Positions 18,965 through 28,254 of a stretch of DNA of 64,000 bases are shown one piece after another. The position numbers were made by a program, and so were the translations under genes. Origin of the DNA: Leucobacter denitrificans (GTDB lineage Bacteria; Actinomycetota; Actinomycetes; Actinomycetales; Microbacteriaceae). Positions within the stretch are counted from its first letter, which is position 1. Each line of letters begins with the position of its first letter. Location: NCBI RefSeq assembly GCF_014396385.1, contig NZ_CP060716.1, forward strand, positions 620,001 through 684,000, given 5' to 3'. The notes below the pieces were generated by a model. The model did no database searches and was not told the DNA's origin. It worked only from the letters and a program-made list of their open reading frames with translations.

Positions 18965-20065
18965 GTGGAAGAAACGACAAGACTCGCAGGGCTTATACAG
19001 GAGCGCCTGAACGACATAATCGCGACCCATCGCGATGCTCTCGAGGCACTGGGCGCAGATTCTGTGTCCCTTATTGATGAGGCGCTGAAGTTCCTTACCG
19101 GCGGTAAGCGCTTCCGAGCGCTCTTTGCAGTGCACGGTTATCGAGCGGTGTCGCCGCTTGACATCCTCGGTGAGATCGGCGACGAGTTCTCGGCTTTGCT
19201 TGACGTCGCCTGCGCGCTCGAGCTTTTCCATGCTGCTGCGCTGATCCACGATGACATCATCGACCGGTCAGACACCCGGCGCGGGCGCCCATCGGTACAT
19301 CGCAATTTCGAACAGTTGCATAAAAACACCGGGTTGCGGGGGCACGCGGCACACTTTGGCGTTTCGAGCGCGATACTGCTTGGTGACCTGCTTCAATCCT
19401 GGGCAGACGAGGCGATGTCTGATGCGTGCGAGGCGATAGCGGATCGTGCCGCTGCCCGAGCCGCTAGGCAGCATTTCAATCGCATGCGCAGCGAAGTTGC
19501 ACTTGGACAGTATCTCGACGTGCTCGAAGAACAGCGTGCCGGCTTCGCGGAGCACTCGGAGCAACTCGATCGGTCGACCCGCGTGCTCGTCTATAAGTCG
19601 GCAAAATACAGCGTTGAGGCCCCGCTGCTCATCGGCGCTGCGCTCGCGGGCGCCACAGAAGATCAAGAACACGCTCTGTCAGGATTCGGACTTCCGGTCG
19701 GTGTCGCGTTCCAGCTTCGCGACGACTTGCTCGGAGTGTTTGGAAACGCCCAGGTCACTGGCAAGCCGAGCGGTGACGACCTCGTCGAAGGCAAACGAAC
19801 CGTACTCGTAACGCTCACCCGGGAGCAGTTGCCCGCGACTCAGCGTCGAATTTTCGACGACATGCTCGGGACTGAGCTCGATGAGGAACAAATCGAGATG
19901 CTGCAGCGCACGATTCGCGAGAGCGGCGCTGAACGGCAAGTCGAGCAGATGATTGGTCGCAACATTGAGCGCGCCCGCGATGCATTCGACAATGCTGACC
20001 TTGACGCTGCGTCAGTGGCACGGCTCACGAAGCTCGCCGAGCGTGCGGCGCAAAGAAGCGCCTAG
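18965..20065 (+). CDS. Polyprenyl diphosphate synthase (trans-isoprenyl type)
   Basis: The enzyme condenses isopentenyl diphosphate with allylic diphosphates to make C15-C40 or longer chains for quinones or carotenoids. The 366-residue protein has the first Asp-rich motif HDDIIDRSDTRRG, the GKRFRALF start motif and the second Asp-rich motif FQLRDDLLGVFG, with GKPSGDDLVEGKRT after it. The residues before the first Asp motif (ELFHAAALIHDD) have no bulky block, so chain length is not predicted here. The mycobacterial neighbour in this position is idsA2. The GTG start is leaderless. Confidence 0.92.
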   Translation: MEETTRLAGLIQERLNDIIATHRDALEALGADSVSLIDEALKFLTGGKRFRALFAVHGYRAVSPLDILGEIGDEFSALLDVACALELFHAAALIHDDIIDRSDTRRGRPSVHRNFEQLHKNTGLRGHAAHFGVSSAILLGDLLQSWADEAMSDACEAIADRAAARAARQHFNRMRSEVALGQYLDVLEEQRAGFAEHSEQLDRSTRVLVYKSAKYSVEAPLLIGAALAGATEDQEHALSGFGLPVGVAFQLRDDLLGVFGNAQVTGKPSGDDLVEGKRTVLVTLTREQLPATQRRIFDDMLGTELDEEQIEMLQRTIRESGAERQVEQMIGRNIERARDAFDNADLDAASVARLTKLAERAAQRSA

Positions 20066-20113
20066 GAGCCGAAGAGCGCGAGACTCTGAGTGAGGTTACG
20101 AGCGTCAGCGCTA

Positions 20114-20530
20114 CTAAAACGCGAGGCTCTGCGTTGCCCTGCGCACGGCGCTCTTGCGACCGTCGCGAAGCACAGCGATGGGTCGTTCGCCAAGCTCATC
20201 ATTCTCCTGAAGCAGCCAATGCACCGCTTCCTCCTCCGAGAAGCCGCTGTCAAGGAGCGCAAGGAGCGTGCCTCGGAGCGATGGAATCACGTCTCCGTTT
20301 TGCACAAACTCCGCTGGGACTTGGACAATGCCGTCGATCTTTACCGACGCAAGATAGTGTTCTTCGAGCAGGCGATGCACTTTGCCCACTGAACAGCCAA
20401 ACAGCTCAACAAGTTCGGGGACGGTCAGGTACTCGGTTGCGGGGTTCTCTTCCACACCATCAACAATGCCAGGTCGCGCAATTCGTCGCAATGCAGAGCA
20501 GGACTCGATCAGGTCACTTTCGAGCTTCAC
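20114..20530 (-). CDS. Rv2175c-like winged-helix DNA-binding protein
   Basis: The 138-residue protein has an N-terminal helix-turn-helix (TEYLTVPELVELFGCSVGKV, about 32-50), a wing (YLASVKIDGIVQVPAEFV) and a C-terminal domain with HWLLQENDELGERPIAVLRDGR. This is the Rv2175c family of actinobacteria. In M. tuberculosis the protein is a substrate of PknL; here the gene is divergent from a PknL-type kinase with 40-46 nt between starts. The GTG at 20530 is weakly supported; a GTG at 20455 is an alternative that keeps the whole fold. Confidence 0.85.
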   Translation of the reverse strand: MKLESDLIESCSALRRIARPGIVDGVEENPATEYLTVPELVELFGCSVGKVHRLLEEHYLASVKIDGIVQVPAEFVQNGDVIPSLRGTLLALLDSGFSEEEAVHWLLQENDELGERPIAVLRDGRKSAVRRATQSLAF

Positions 20531-20576
20531 GGCGCGGATCAGCTAATTTGCACACGCCATTCCGTAGGCTTTGCGC

Positions 20577-22583
20577 GTGACCTCTGCACCCATCGACCCG
20601 TTGCTCGGGCGCACGCTGAACGAGCGGTACGTGATCCGCTCTCGTATCGCGCGCGGCGGCATGGCGATGGTGTATCTCGCGACCGATCTGCGTCTCGAGC
20701 GCAAGGTTGCCGTGAAGGTGATGCATGATCACCTCGCCGAAGATGAGAACTTCACTCGGCGGTTTGACCGCGAAGCAAGAAGCGCTGCTCGTCTCGCGCA
20801 CGCAAATCTCGTGAATGTTTTTGACCAGGGTCACGATCTCGGGCGCACCTACCTCGTGATGGAGTACCTGCCAAATATCACCCTTCGCCAGCTACTCAAG
20901 AAGCAAAAGCGTCTCACGCTTGACCAGGCGCTCGAAATAAGTGAGGCGGTTCTCGGTGGGCTCGCTGCAGCGCATCACGCCGGTATTGTGCACCGAGACC
21001 TCAAGCCAGAAAATGTTCTGCTCGTTGATGATGGCCGCATTAAGATCGGTGACTTTGGTCTCGCCCGCGCGGTAAGCGCAAATACCACGACAGGCCAGGC
21101 GCTGCTCGGCACCATCGCGTACCTCTCCCCCGAACTCGTCACGCGCGGCATCGCAGACGAGCGAAGTGATCTCTACGCGTTCGGCATCATGCTCTATGAG
21201 ATGCTGACGGGAGTGCAGCCGTTCACCGGCGAACAACCGATGCAGATCGCGTATCAGCACGCTCACTCAGATGTCCCGCCACCCTCCGAGCACAGTCAGG
21301 TCTCCACTCCTGCTGTCGACGAGTTCGTCATGTGGCTCACGAGGCGTGACGCTGACCTGCGACCCATCGACGCAAGTGAAGCACTCGATCGTCTCGAACC
21401 AATCCGCGATGATCCATATGCCGCGATTGCTCCGCTATTTTTGCGCGAAGGCGAAGAGCCCGAGGAACCGCTTGCCGCCACGACTGTGCTGGGAAACGAA
21501 CTCGATGACGTCGCAACGACGCACATTACCCCGTCCACCGCGGTGCTCGATCCACTACAGAGCGCGAGTATCGCGAATGCGCTCCCGTCCGAAAATGATC
21601 GTGCGTCCGGTGGCAGCACTACCGCAACGTCGCGTTCGACATCGCCGGTAGAACGCGCTCAGAATAGTGGCACCAGGCGCTCAAAGCGGGGTCGGTGGAT
21701 CGCGGGAGCGCTCATCCTCCTCTTGCTTATTGCCGGAGGGCTCGGATACTGGTTCGGTCAGGGTCCCGGATCGAAGGTAACAATTCCTGAGATTTCCGGT
21801 CTCACGATGGAGACCGCGACCGCGGAACTCGAGCAACTCGATCTGTTTGTCGAAACGACCGTGTGTTCGAGCCTCACGGTGGAAGCCGGTCTTGCCGCCG
21901 AGATTACCCCGGCCCCGGGTACTCGTGTGGATCGCAACACGACCACCACTGTCTGTGAATCGTCCGGCCCAGAGATGCTCGACGTTCCCACGATTGTTGG
22001 ACTCTCGCTCGAGGACGCGGTGCAGCTCATCACTGACTCCAGGTTCCAGTTCGGTGAAGTTGTCGATACGCGATTCTCTGAAGCAGAGGCTGACGCTGTA
22101 CTCGCGGCGCTCGATGAATCTGACGCTCCACTCGGTGAGACGTTCCCAGAGCAGGGAATAATAAACCTGGTTGTTTCTGCGGGCTCGATACCTAGTGTGT
22201 TCGGAATGAGTGAGACTGAGGCAACGAACACTCTCGCAGCACGGGAACTCGTCGTTGACGAGTCACTGAATACCCAGGTTCACAATGATGAGGTCCCGAT
22301 CGGTGCGGCCATTGCAGTACTTCCCTCAACCGATCCTGTACGGCCGGGCGATGCTGTAGGTTTGCAGCTCTCACTCGGCCCAGAACTGTTCGAGATTCCA
22401 GACGTATCGGGCATGGGGCTTCAGGAAGCGATGGACACGCTAAGTGCCGCAGGCTTTAACCCGACAACGCTAGTTCCTGATCGCCTCAGAGAATTTGCTG
22501 AGGCAAGCGGTACGAGACCAGGCGCCGGCGAGCGAGTGCCTAAGGGCTCAGACGTGCGCGTTACAGCTCAAGTTTCGCTATAG
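20577..22583 (+). CDS. pknL: Ser/Thr protein kinase with four PASTA domains (PknL type)
   Basis: This membrane kinase has an intracellular kinase domain (about 10-275) with glycine loop IARGGMAMVYLA, VAVKVM lysine, HRDLKPENVLL catalytic loop, DFGLA and SPE. It is an RD kinase. A linker of about 110 residues follows, then one membrane helix (about 373-392, WIAGALILLLLIAGGLGYWF) and four PASTA repeats starting near VTIPEISGL, DVPTIVGL, IPSVFGM and EIPDVSGM. PASTA domains sense muropeptides or lipid II. I use the GTG at 20577, which has AGG 9 nt upstream, rather than the TTG at 20571. Confidence 0.93.
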   Translation: MTSAPIDPLLGRTLNERYVIRSRIARGGMAMVYLATDLRLERKVAVKVMHDHLAEDENFTRRFDREARSAARLAHANLVNVFDQGHDLGRTYLVMEYLPNITLRQLLKKQKRLTLDQALEISEAVLGGLAAAHHAGIVHRDLKPENVLLVDDGRIKIGDFGLARAVSANTTTGQALLGTIAYLSPELVTRGIADERSDLYAFGIMLYEMLTGVQPFTGEQPMQIAYQHAHSDVPPPSEHSQVSTPAVDEFVMWLTRRDADLRPIDASEALDRLEPIRDDPYAAIAPLFLREGEEPEEPLAATTVLGNELDDVATTHITPSTAVLDPLQSASIANALPSENDRASGGSTTATSRSTSPVERAQNSGTRRSKRGRWIAGALILLLLIAGGLGYWFGQGPGSKVTIPEISGLTMETATAELEQLDLFVETTVCSSLTVEAGLAAEITPAPGTRVDRNTTTTVCESSGPEMLDVPTIVGLSLEDAVQLITDSRFQFGEVVDTRFSEAEADAVLAALDESDAPLGETFPEQGIINLVVSAGSIPSVFGMSETEATNTLAARELVVDESLNTQVHNDEVPIGAAIAVLPSTDPVRPGDAVGLQLSLGPELFEIPDVSGMGLQEAMDTLSAAGFNPTTLVPDRLREFAEASGTRPGAGERVPKGSDVRVTAQVSL

Positions 22584-22649
22584 AACTCGGAGAGCAAATC
22601 GGCCGGAGCTCCACGGCACGTTATCGCCCGTTGCGCTCCGACCGACCCT

Positions 22650-24017
22650 CTACGCCCGCTTGAGTTCTTCGGCGACCTGGAACGCAAGCTCGAGTGACTG
22701 CCTATGATTCAGGCGTGGATCGACCACCGACTCATAGCGCGTTGCAAGTGCCTCCTCGTCGATATTCTCTGCCCCGCCGAGCACCTCGGTCACATCGTCG
22801 CCAGTGACCTCGACGTGAATACCACCGGGGATCGTGCCGACCTCGCGGTGCGCCTCGAAGAATCCGAGAAGTTCGTTCATGACATCGTCGAATCGGCGCG
22901 TCTTATAACCCGTCGCCGTTGTGATGCCGTTGCCGTGCATCGGGTCGGTGATCCACAGTGGCTGCGCGCCCGAGTCGCGCACACCGGCGAGGAGGCCAGG
23001 CAGCACGTCGCGGATCTTGCCAGCGCCCATGCGCGTAATGAACGTCAGACGACCGGGCTCTCGCTCGGGGTCAATCTTGTCGATAAGGCGCAGAGCGTCA
23101 TCAACGGTTGCTGTCGGACCAAGCTTCACGCCGATTGGATTGCGCACCTTCGAAAGGTAGTCAACGTGTGCGCCGTCTATGTCTCGTGTGCGCTCCCCGA
23201 TCCACAGCATGTGGCCCGAGGTGTCGTACAGGTTGCCCGTGCGGGAATCGATTCGAGTGAGCGGCCGCTCGTAATCGAGCAAGAGTGCTTCGTGGCTCAC
23301 GTAGAACTCGGTTTGCGTGAGTGCGGTGTGGTCTACCCCACACGCATCCATAAATCGAAGTGCGCGATCTATTTCGGCTGCCAATGCCTCGTACCGACGG
23401 TTCGCGGGATTAGAAACAAAGCCCTGATTCCACGCGTGGACCTGCCTGAGATCAGCAAACCCACCCTGGGTAAACGCCCGAATGAGGTTCAGCGTCGATG
23501 CCGACACATGGTACCCCTGCACAAGCCTGCTTGGGTCTGGAGTTCGTGATTGCTCAGTGAACTCGTAACCGTTCACGAGGTCACCTCGGTACGCGGGAAG
23601 TGTGACGCCCTCGCGAGTTTCATTATCACTCGAACGTGGCTTTGCGAACTGACCAGCCATGCGACCGACCTTGATCACTGGCATTGAAGCACCGTAGGTA
23701 AGCACAACTGCCATCTGAAGCAGTGTCTTTACGCGATCTCGGATTCTATCTGCGGTCGCAGCCTCGAATGTTTCGGCGCAATCGCCACCCTGCAGCAGAA
23801 AGGCTTCGCCTCGTGCCGCAGCAGCAAGCCGCTCACGAAGCTGGTCAGCCTCACCGGCAAAGACCAGTGGCGGCTGTGTCGATAGCTCTTGCTTTGCAGC
23901 TTCAACTGCTCGAGCATCAGGCCAACTCGGCTGCTGCTTTGCCTCGAGCAAACGATACGTGTCGAGCTGCTCGAAGATCTGCTGCGCCGATAGGGTCTGC
24001 TTGCTCACTGCATTCAT
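22650..24017 (-). CDS. aroG: Class II 3-deoxy-7-phosphoheptulonate (DAHP) synthase
   Basis: The first enzyme of the shikimate pathway joins phosphoenolpyruvate and erythrose 4-phosphate. The protein of about 455 residues matches the plant/actinobacterial class II type: LLQGGDCAETF, KVGRMAGQFAKPRS, YVSHEALLLDYE, WIGERTRD, KVRNPIGVKLGP, ITRMGAGKIRDVLPGL and WITDPMHGNG. The start is placed at the ATG of MNAVSKQTL (24017) because AGGA lies 5 nt before it; an ATG two codons earlier is possible. Rv2178c occupies the same place in M. tuberculosis. Confidence 0.95.
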   Translation of the reverse strand: MNAVSKQTLSAQQIFEQLDTYRLLEAKQQPSWPDARAVEAAKQELSTQPPLVFAGEADQLRERLAAAARGEAFLLQGGDCAETFEAATADRIRDRVKTLLQMAVVLTYGASMPVIKVGRMAGQFAKPRSSDNETREGVTLPAYRGDLVNGYEFTEQSRTPDPSRLVQGYHVSASTLNLIRAFTQGGFADLRQVHAWNQGFVSNPANRRYEALAAEIDRALRFMDACGVDHTALTQTEFYVSHEALLLDYERPLTRIDSRTGNLYDTSGHMLWIGERTRDIDGAHVDYLSKVRNPIGVKLGPTATVDDALRLIDKIDPEREPGRLTFITRMGAGKIRDVLPGLLAGVRDSGAQPLWITDPMHGNGITTATGYKTRRFDDVMNELLGFFEAHREVGTIPGGIHVEVTGDDVTEVLGGAENIDEEALATRYESVVDPRLNHRQSLELAFQVAEELKRA

Positions 24018-24161
24018 GGCCATCCTGTATAAATATCGCAGTACCGCCCCAAATGACGGCACCCCTTAAGCGTACCCAACTCCTCTGACATCCACGCACA
24101 CTCGGCGGACGCCCGAAGCGAACGAAGACGCGCTCTGCGGAAACTTGGTTGAGGCGAACAA

Positions 24162-24832
24162 CTATCGCTGTCGCACGCTCGACGCGTAGACGTCGACGTA
24201 CTCCTGATCGCTCAGTTTCTGAATCTCGAGCATGATCTCATCGGTAACGCTTCGAAGTACGAACCTGTCCGCACTGAGGCCTTCAAACCGTGTGAAGTCG
24301 AGTGGCTTACCGATCACGGTGCCGATTCGACGGATTCGCGGAAACTTCACGCCGATCGGCATTGCCTTTTCAGTGTCGATCATCACGATGGGAACGACCG
24401 TCGCGCCGGACTCGAGCACGAGTCGCGCGACGCCGGTGCGGCCCCGGTAGAGCCTCGCATCTGGGCTGCGAGTCCCTTCGGGGTAGATACCGAGTACGTC
24501 ACCGCGGTCAAGAACGCTCAGCCCCGTATTCAGCGAAGCTTCTGACGCCTTGCCCCCGAACGGTCGATCGGAAGCTGACCAACAGCAAGCATGAAGGTCT
24601 TTACCAACCATCCCTTTAGGCCTTTACCGGTGAAATAGTCGCTCTTCGCGAGAAAGTACACCCGCCGATCCACCATAAGTGGCATAAAAAACGAATCGAT
24701 AACAGATAGGTGGTTCCCAACAATAATGACTGGTCCACTCTCAGGGATATTCTCGGCGCCTTCGACCCAGGGTCGGTACACCGTCTTCAGAAACGGCCCG
24801 ATGATCAGGTGTTTAAAGAACCAGTAGAGCAC
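24162..24832 (-). pseudogene. 1-acyl-sn-glycerol-3-phosphate acyltransferase (PlsC family), frameshifted
   Basis: Two overlapping frames together encode one PlsC-type protein of about 223 residues. The first (24832 down) has the HX4D motif VGNHLSVIDSFF and ends after VGQLPIDRSG; the second (to 24162) resumes GGKASEASLNTG and carries YPEGTRSPD and VVPIVMI. The break is at the C5/G5 run 24553-24557: one more G would give TCG-GGG-GGC and restore the frame. A one-base loss in a homopolymer suggests an assembly error or recent decay. Rv2182c is the mycobacterial positional counterpart. If intact it would make phosphatidate from lysophosphatidate at the membrane. Confidence 0.85.
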
Positions 24833-24981
24833 GGCCTGATTTTTCCCTTCGTCGACCCCCAGAATAGCGGAGACCTACAACCGAAACCGCATGGGGATAG
24901 GCTTTGGACATAAAATCGGTGGCAACGCTACCCGTTGAATGTACTGGCACACACAGTCCCGACACGAACAAAGGAGTTCCC

Positions 24982-26811
24982 GTGAATTTGTCCGAGACCC
25001 CAATCATTGTCCCCGAGGCTCCGGAGGACAACATTACGGATCTCCTTGAGGAGCGAGTGCAGGCCACTCCAGATCGCGCGCTCTTCGCAGTTCCCGAGAA
25101 TGGCGGCTGGAGAGATATCAGTGCCGCAGAGTTCCGCCGCCAGGTCATCGCGCTCGCTAAGGGGTTTGTTGCTGCAGGCGTGCAGCCAGGCGACCACATC
25201 GCGTTCATGTGCAAGACGAGCTACGAATGGACGCTCGTAGACTTTGCACTCTTCTATGCCGGCGCAATCATGGTGCCTGTCTACGAGACATCGTCTGCGA
25301 TGCAGATCCACTGGATCCTCGAAGACTCTGAAGCACGAGGACTCATGGTTGAGACGAGCGCACAGTTTGACAGGTTCTCTGAAATCAAAGACCAGGCCAC
25401 CGCGGTCGACCTTATCTGGCGTCTCGACGAAGATGCCATCAGCGCATTGAGTGCTTCGGGCGCCGAGGTCGAAGATGCAGAGATTGAGCGCCGCAGAAAT
25501 CTCGCGCAGGGTTCCGACATTGCAACGCTCATTTACACCTCGGGTTCGACCGGTCGCCCGAAGGGCTGCGTACTCACGCACTCGAATTTTGTGGATCTCT
25601 CGCGTAACTCAGCAGCTGCCCTCACTGAGGTCGTTAACGCACCGGGCAGCTCAACGCTGCTCTTTGTGACGCTCGCACACGTGTTCGCACGGTTCATTTC
25701 GGTGCTCAGTGTGTGCGGAGGTGTTCGAGTAGGTCACCAAGCAGACACGAGCCAATTGCTCCCCGCACTCGGAACATTCCACCCGTCGTTCCTCCTTGCC
25801 GTTCCGCGCGTGTTTGAGAAGGTCTACAACTCTGCAGAGCAGAACACTGAGGCCGAAGGCAAGGGGAAGATCTTCCGAGCTGCAGCGAAGGTTGCCGTGG
25901 AGCACTCTGAAGCACTCGACGCCGGCAAGGTTCCCTTCATGCTTGGTATGAAGTTCAAGATCTTTGATCTTCTCGTGTACTCGAAGCTGCGCGACAAGCT
26001 CGGTGGACGCGTGCAGTTTGCGGTCTCAGGATCCGCACCACTCAGCCGCTACCTCGGCCACTTCTACCGCAGCCTTGGAATAAAGATTCTCGAAGGTTAT
26101 GGCCTGACTGAGACCACCGCCCCCGTGTCAGTGAACCTTCCGAGCAAGTTCAAGATTGGCACCGTTGGGCCGGCGCTCCCAGGCCACACAGTACGCATCG
26201 CGGAAGACGGCGAAATTGAAGTGAAGGGCATCGACGTATTCAAGGAGTACTGGAAGAACCCCGAGGCCACCGCTGCGGTATTCACCGACGATGGGTTCTT
26301 CAAGACAGGTGACATTGGCGCGCTCGATGAGGATGGTTACCTCACGATCACGGGCCGCAAGAAGGAGATCATCGTGACCGCAGGCGGCAAGAACGTCGCG
26401 CCTGCCGCACTTGAAGATCCAATTCGCGCAAACACAATCATCGGCCAGGTCGTCGTCGTTGGCGATCAGAAGCCGTTCATCGCCGCGTTGATCACGCTCG
26501 ATCCCGAGATGCTTCCCGCATGGTTGAAAAACCAGGGCGAGGACCCAACCATGACGCTCGAAGAGGCAGTGAAGAACCCCAAGGTCATCGCCGAGGTTCA
26601 ACGCGCAGTCGACGAGGGAAATAAGTTTGTCTCTCGCGCTGAGTCGATTCGCAAATTCGAGATCCTCCCGACTGAGTTCATCGAAGCAAATGGCCACCTC
26701 ACACCTAAGATGAGCATCAAGCGCGACAACATTCTGCGTGACTTCGCGAGCGAGATCTCAAGTATCTACGGGGAGAATCCGCAGACGGAGCACGTGCAGA
26801 CGCACCCCTAA
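24982..26811 (+). CDS. Long-chain fatty acid--CoA ligase (FadD15-like)
   Basis: The AMP-forming ligase activates fatty acids to acyl-CoA. The 609-residue protein carries the P-loop motif YTSGSTGRPKGCVLTHSN, LAHVFARF, the A5 motif EGYGLTETTAPVSVN and the A8 region FFKTGDIGALDEDGYLTITGRKK, with a catalytic Lys in the C-terminal part. The start is the GTG at 24982 preceded by AAAGGAG at ideal spacing; the longer frame to 24904 lacks support. A strong terminator follows at 26835. The PlsC gene upstream is divergent. Confidence 0.94.
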   Translation: MNLSETPIIVPEAPEDNITDLLEERVQATPDRALFAVPENGGWRDISAAEFRRQVIALAKGFVAAGVQPGDHIAFMCKTSYEWTLVDFALFYAGAIMVPVYETSSAMQIHWILEDSEARGLMVETSAQFDRFSEIKDQATAVDLIWRLDEDAISALSASGAEVEDAEIERRRNLAQGSDIATLIYTSGSTGRPKGCVLTHSNFVDLSRNSAAALTEVVNAPGSSTLLFVTLAHVFARFISVLSVCGGVRVGHQADTSQLLPALGTFHPSFLLAVPRVFEKVYNSAEQNTEAEGKGKIFRAAAKVAVEHSEALDAGKVPFMLGMKFKIFDLLVYSKLRDKLGGRVQFAVSGSAPLSRYLGHFYRSLGIKILEGYGLTETTAPVSVNLPSKFKIGTVGPALPGHTVRIAEDGEIEVKGIDVFKEYWKNPEATAAVFTDDGFFKTGDIGALDEDGYLTITGRKKEIIVTAGGKNVAPAALEDPIRANTIIGQVVVVGDQKPFIAALITLDPEMLPAWLKNQGEDPTMTLEEAVKNPKVIAEVQRAVDEGNKFVSRAESIRKFEILPTEFIEANGHLTPKMSIKRDNILRDFASEISSIYGENPQTEHVQTHP

Positions 26812-26834
26812 TCAATACTCACTAACGTCAGGTT

Positions 26835-26875
26835 GTGGTGCCACTCGAAGACTTCCTCGGGTGGCACCACTTTTT
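26835..26875 (+). terminator. Rho-independent terminator after the acyl-CoA ligase gene
   Basis: A perfect 10-bp stem, GTGGTGCCAC (26835-26844) with GTGGCACCAC (26861-26870), is followed by TTTTT. It also lies just beyond the def stop codon on the other strand, so it may insulate the two convergent genes. Confidence 0.88.
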
Positions 26876-26885
26876 ATATCTCGGT

Positions 26886-27377
26886 TTAGAACCACCTTGA
26901 GGTGCGAATCTGCCTCATTGCTTCTCCGCGTGTCTCACGGTCGAGCCTCGAGATGTAGAGTTTGCCGTCGAGGTGGTCGCACTCATGTTGCAGAGCCTGC
27001 GCTTTGAGACCCTCCCCTATGATTGTCACTTCACTGCCATCGAGCAATATGCCGCGTACAGTCGCTCGAGGGTACCTCGTGACCGTAAACCACAGGTCCG
27101 GCACTGACAAACACCCCTCGCCCATTTCCTCAGGGTCCCCACTCACCTCAACCAACTCTGGATTCAACACGTACTCGATGACGCCGTCGATATTCAGGCT
27201 GAATGCGCGGTGGGTGTATCCAATCTGCGTCGCGGCGAGACCCGCTCGCCCGTCGAAATCGACGGTGTCGCACAGGTCCGTCACCATCGCGTGAATTCCG
27301 GCGTCAATTTCGGAAATTTCATCGCAAACGGTGCGAAGCACCGGATCCCCAAACAGTCGTATTTCGCGCACAGCCAT
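26886..27377 (-). CDS. def: Peptide deformylase
   Basis: Def removes the formyl group from nascent proteins. The 163-residue metalloprotein has motif 1 GLAATQIG (usually GLAAPQIG or GLAANQIG), motif 2 EGCLSVPD with the metal Cys, and motif 3 HECDHLDG with the two metal His and catalytic Glu. The ATG at 27377 lies 6 nt after a TAGCAT element, so the transcript may be leaderless. It is divergent from the ParA gene with 66 nt between starts. Confidence 0.96.
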   Translation of the reverse strand: MAVREIRLFGDPVLRTVCDEISEIDAGIHAMVTDLCDTVDFDGRAGLAATQIGYTHRAFSLNIDGVIEYVLNPELVEVSGDPEEMGEGCLSVPDLWFTVTRYPRATVRGILLDGSEVTIIGEGLKAQALQHECDHLDGKLYISRLDRETRGEAMRQIRTSRWF

Positions 27378-27383
27378 GCGTTG

Positions 27384-27389
27384 ATGCTA
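27384..27389 (-). promoter_or_regulatory. -10 element of a leaderless def promoter
   Basis: On the minus strand TAGCAT is followed by 6 nt and then the def ATG. No ribosome site fits in so short a leader. Confidence 0.4.
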
Positions 27390-27431
27390 TCGGCTACATA
27401 ATCATCCAAGCCTCAATCAGGCTTCATCCAC

Positions 27432-27437
27432 TAAACT
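27432..27437 (+). promoter_or_regulatory. -10 element of a leaderless parA promoter
   Basis: TAAACT ends 6 nt before the GTG start at 27444. With the def -10 on the other strand, the 66-nt intergenic region would hold two back-to-back leaderless promoters. Confidence 0.45.
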
Positions 27438-27443
27438 CGAACC

Positions 27444-28241
27444 GTGCATGTATTGAGTGTGAGTTCCCTAAAAGGTGGCGTCGGCAAGACCACAGTAACG
27501 CTGGGGCTTGCGTCAGCGGCGTTTTCGCGCGGTCTTCGCACACTGGTCGTCGATCTTGATCCGCAGTCAGACGTCTCAACAGGCCTGGCCGTCGATCCTG
27601 AAGGCTATTCGAATATCGCAGACGTTCTTGAGAGCCCGAAAGAGAAAACGGTCCGTCAGGCGATCGCTCCGAGCGGGTGGAATGAGTTCCACGAAGGCGG
27701 CAAGATCGACCTCCTGGTGGGTAGCCCATCTGCAATCAACTTTGATGGCCCGCACCCGTCGGCGCGGGACATTTGGAAGTTGGAAGAGGCACTCGCAATT
27801 GTCGAGTCCGATTACGACCTCGTGCTAGTGGACTCTGCTCCGTCATTGAATGCGCTCACGCGCACAGCGTGGGCAGCGAGCGACCGCGTAATGATCGTGA
27901 CAGAGCCAAGCCTGTTCGCTGTAGCAGCGACCGACCGCGCGCTGCGCGCGATCGAAGAGATCCGCCGAGGTGTGAGCCCTCGCTTGCAGCCGCTCGGCAT
28001 TCTCGTGAACCGCACCCAGGCGCAGTCTGTGGAGCACCAGTTCCGTGTTCGCGAGTTGCGCGAGATGTTCGGCCCGCTCGTACTTACGCCTCAGCTGCCT
28101 GAGCGACCAGCGCTGCAACAGGCCCAGGGTGCCGCAAAGCCAGTGCATCTCTGGCCCGGAGAACCAGCACAAGAGATGGCCGCGAACTTCGATATCGTGC
28201 TCGACCGCGTACTGCGATCGATGAAGAAGGCTAAAGACTAA
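27444..28241 (+). CDS. ParA/Soj-family ATPase without a partner ParB
   Basis: The 265-residue P-loop ATPase has a deviant Walker A (SLKGGVGKTTVTLG, about 8-21), Walker A' VVDLDPQSDVSTGL and Walker B LVLVDSAPS, the marks of the ParA partition family. No parB follows; the next gene is a convergent MerR regulator. Similar orphan ParA genes sit beside the FHA-MerR cluster in other actinobacteria. It could position a cargo other than the chromosome, but nothing in the sequence shows which. GTG start, probably leaderless. Confidence 0.9.
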   Translation: MHVLSVSSLKGGVGKTTVTLGLASAAFSRGLRTLVVDLDPQSDVSTGLAVDPEGYSNIADVLESPKEKTVRQAIAPSGWNEFHEGGKIDLLVGSPSAINFDGPHPSARDIWKLEEALAIVESDYDLVLVDSAPSLNALTRTAWAASDRVMIVTEPSLFAVAATDRALRAIEEIRRGVSPRLQPLGILVNRTQAQSVEHQFRVRELREMFGPLVLTPQLPERPALQQAQGAAKPVHLWPGEPAQEMAANFDIVLDRVLRSMKKAKD

Positions 28242-28254
28242 CGAGAACTCGTTA

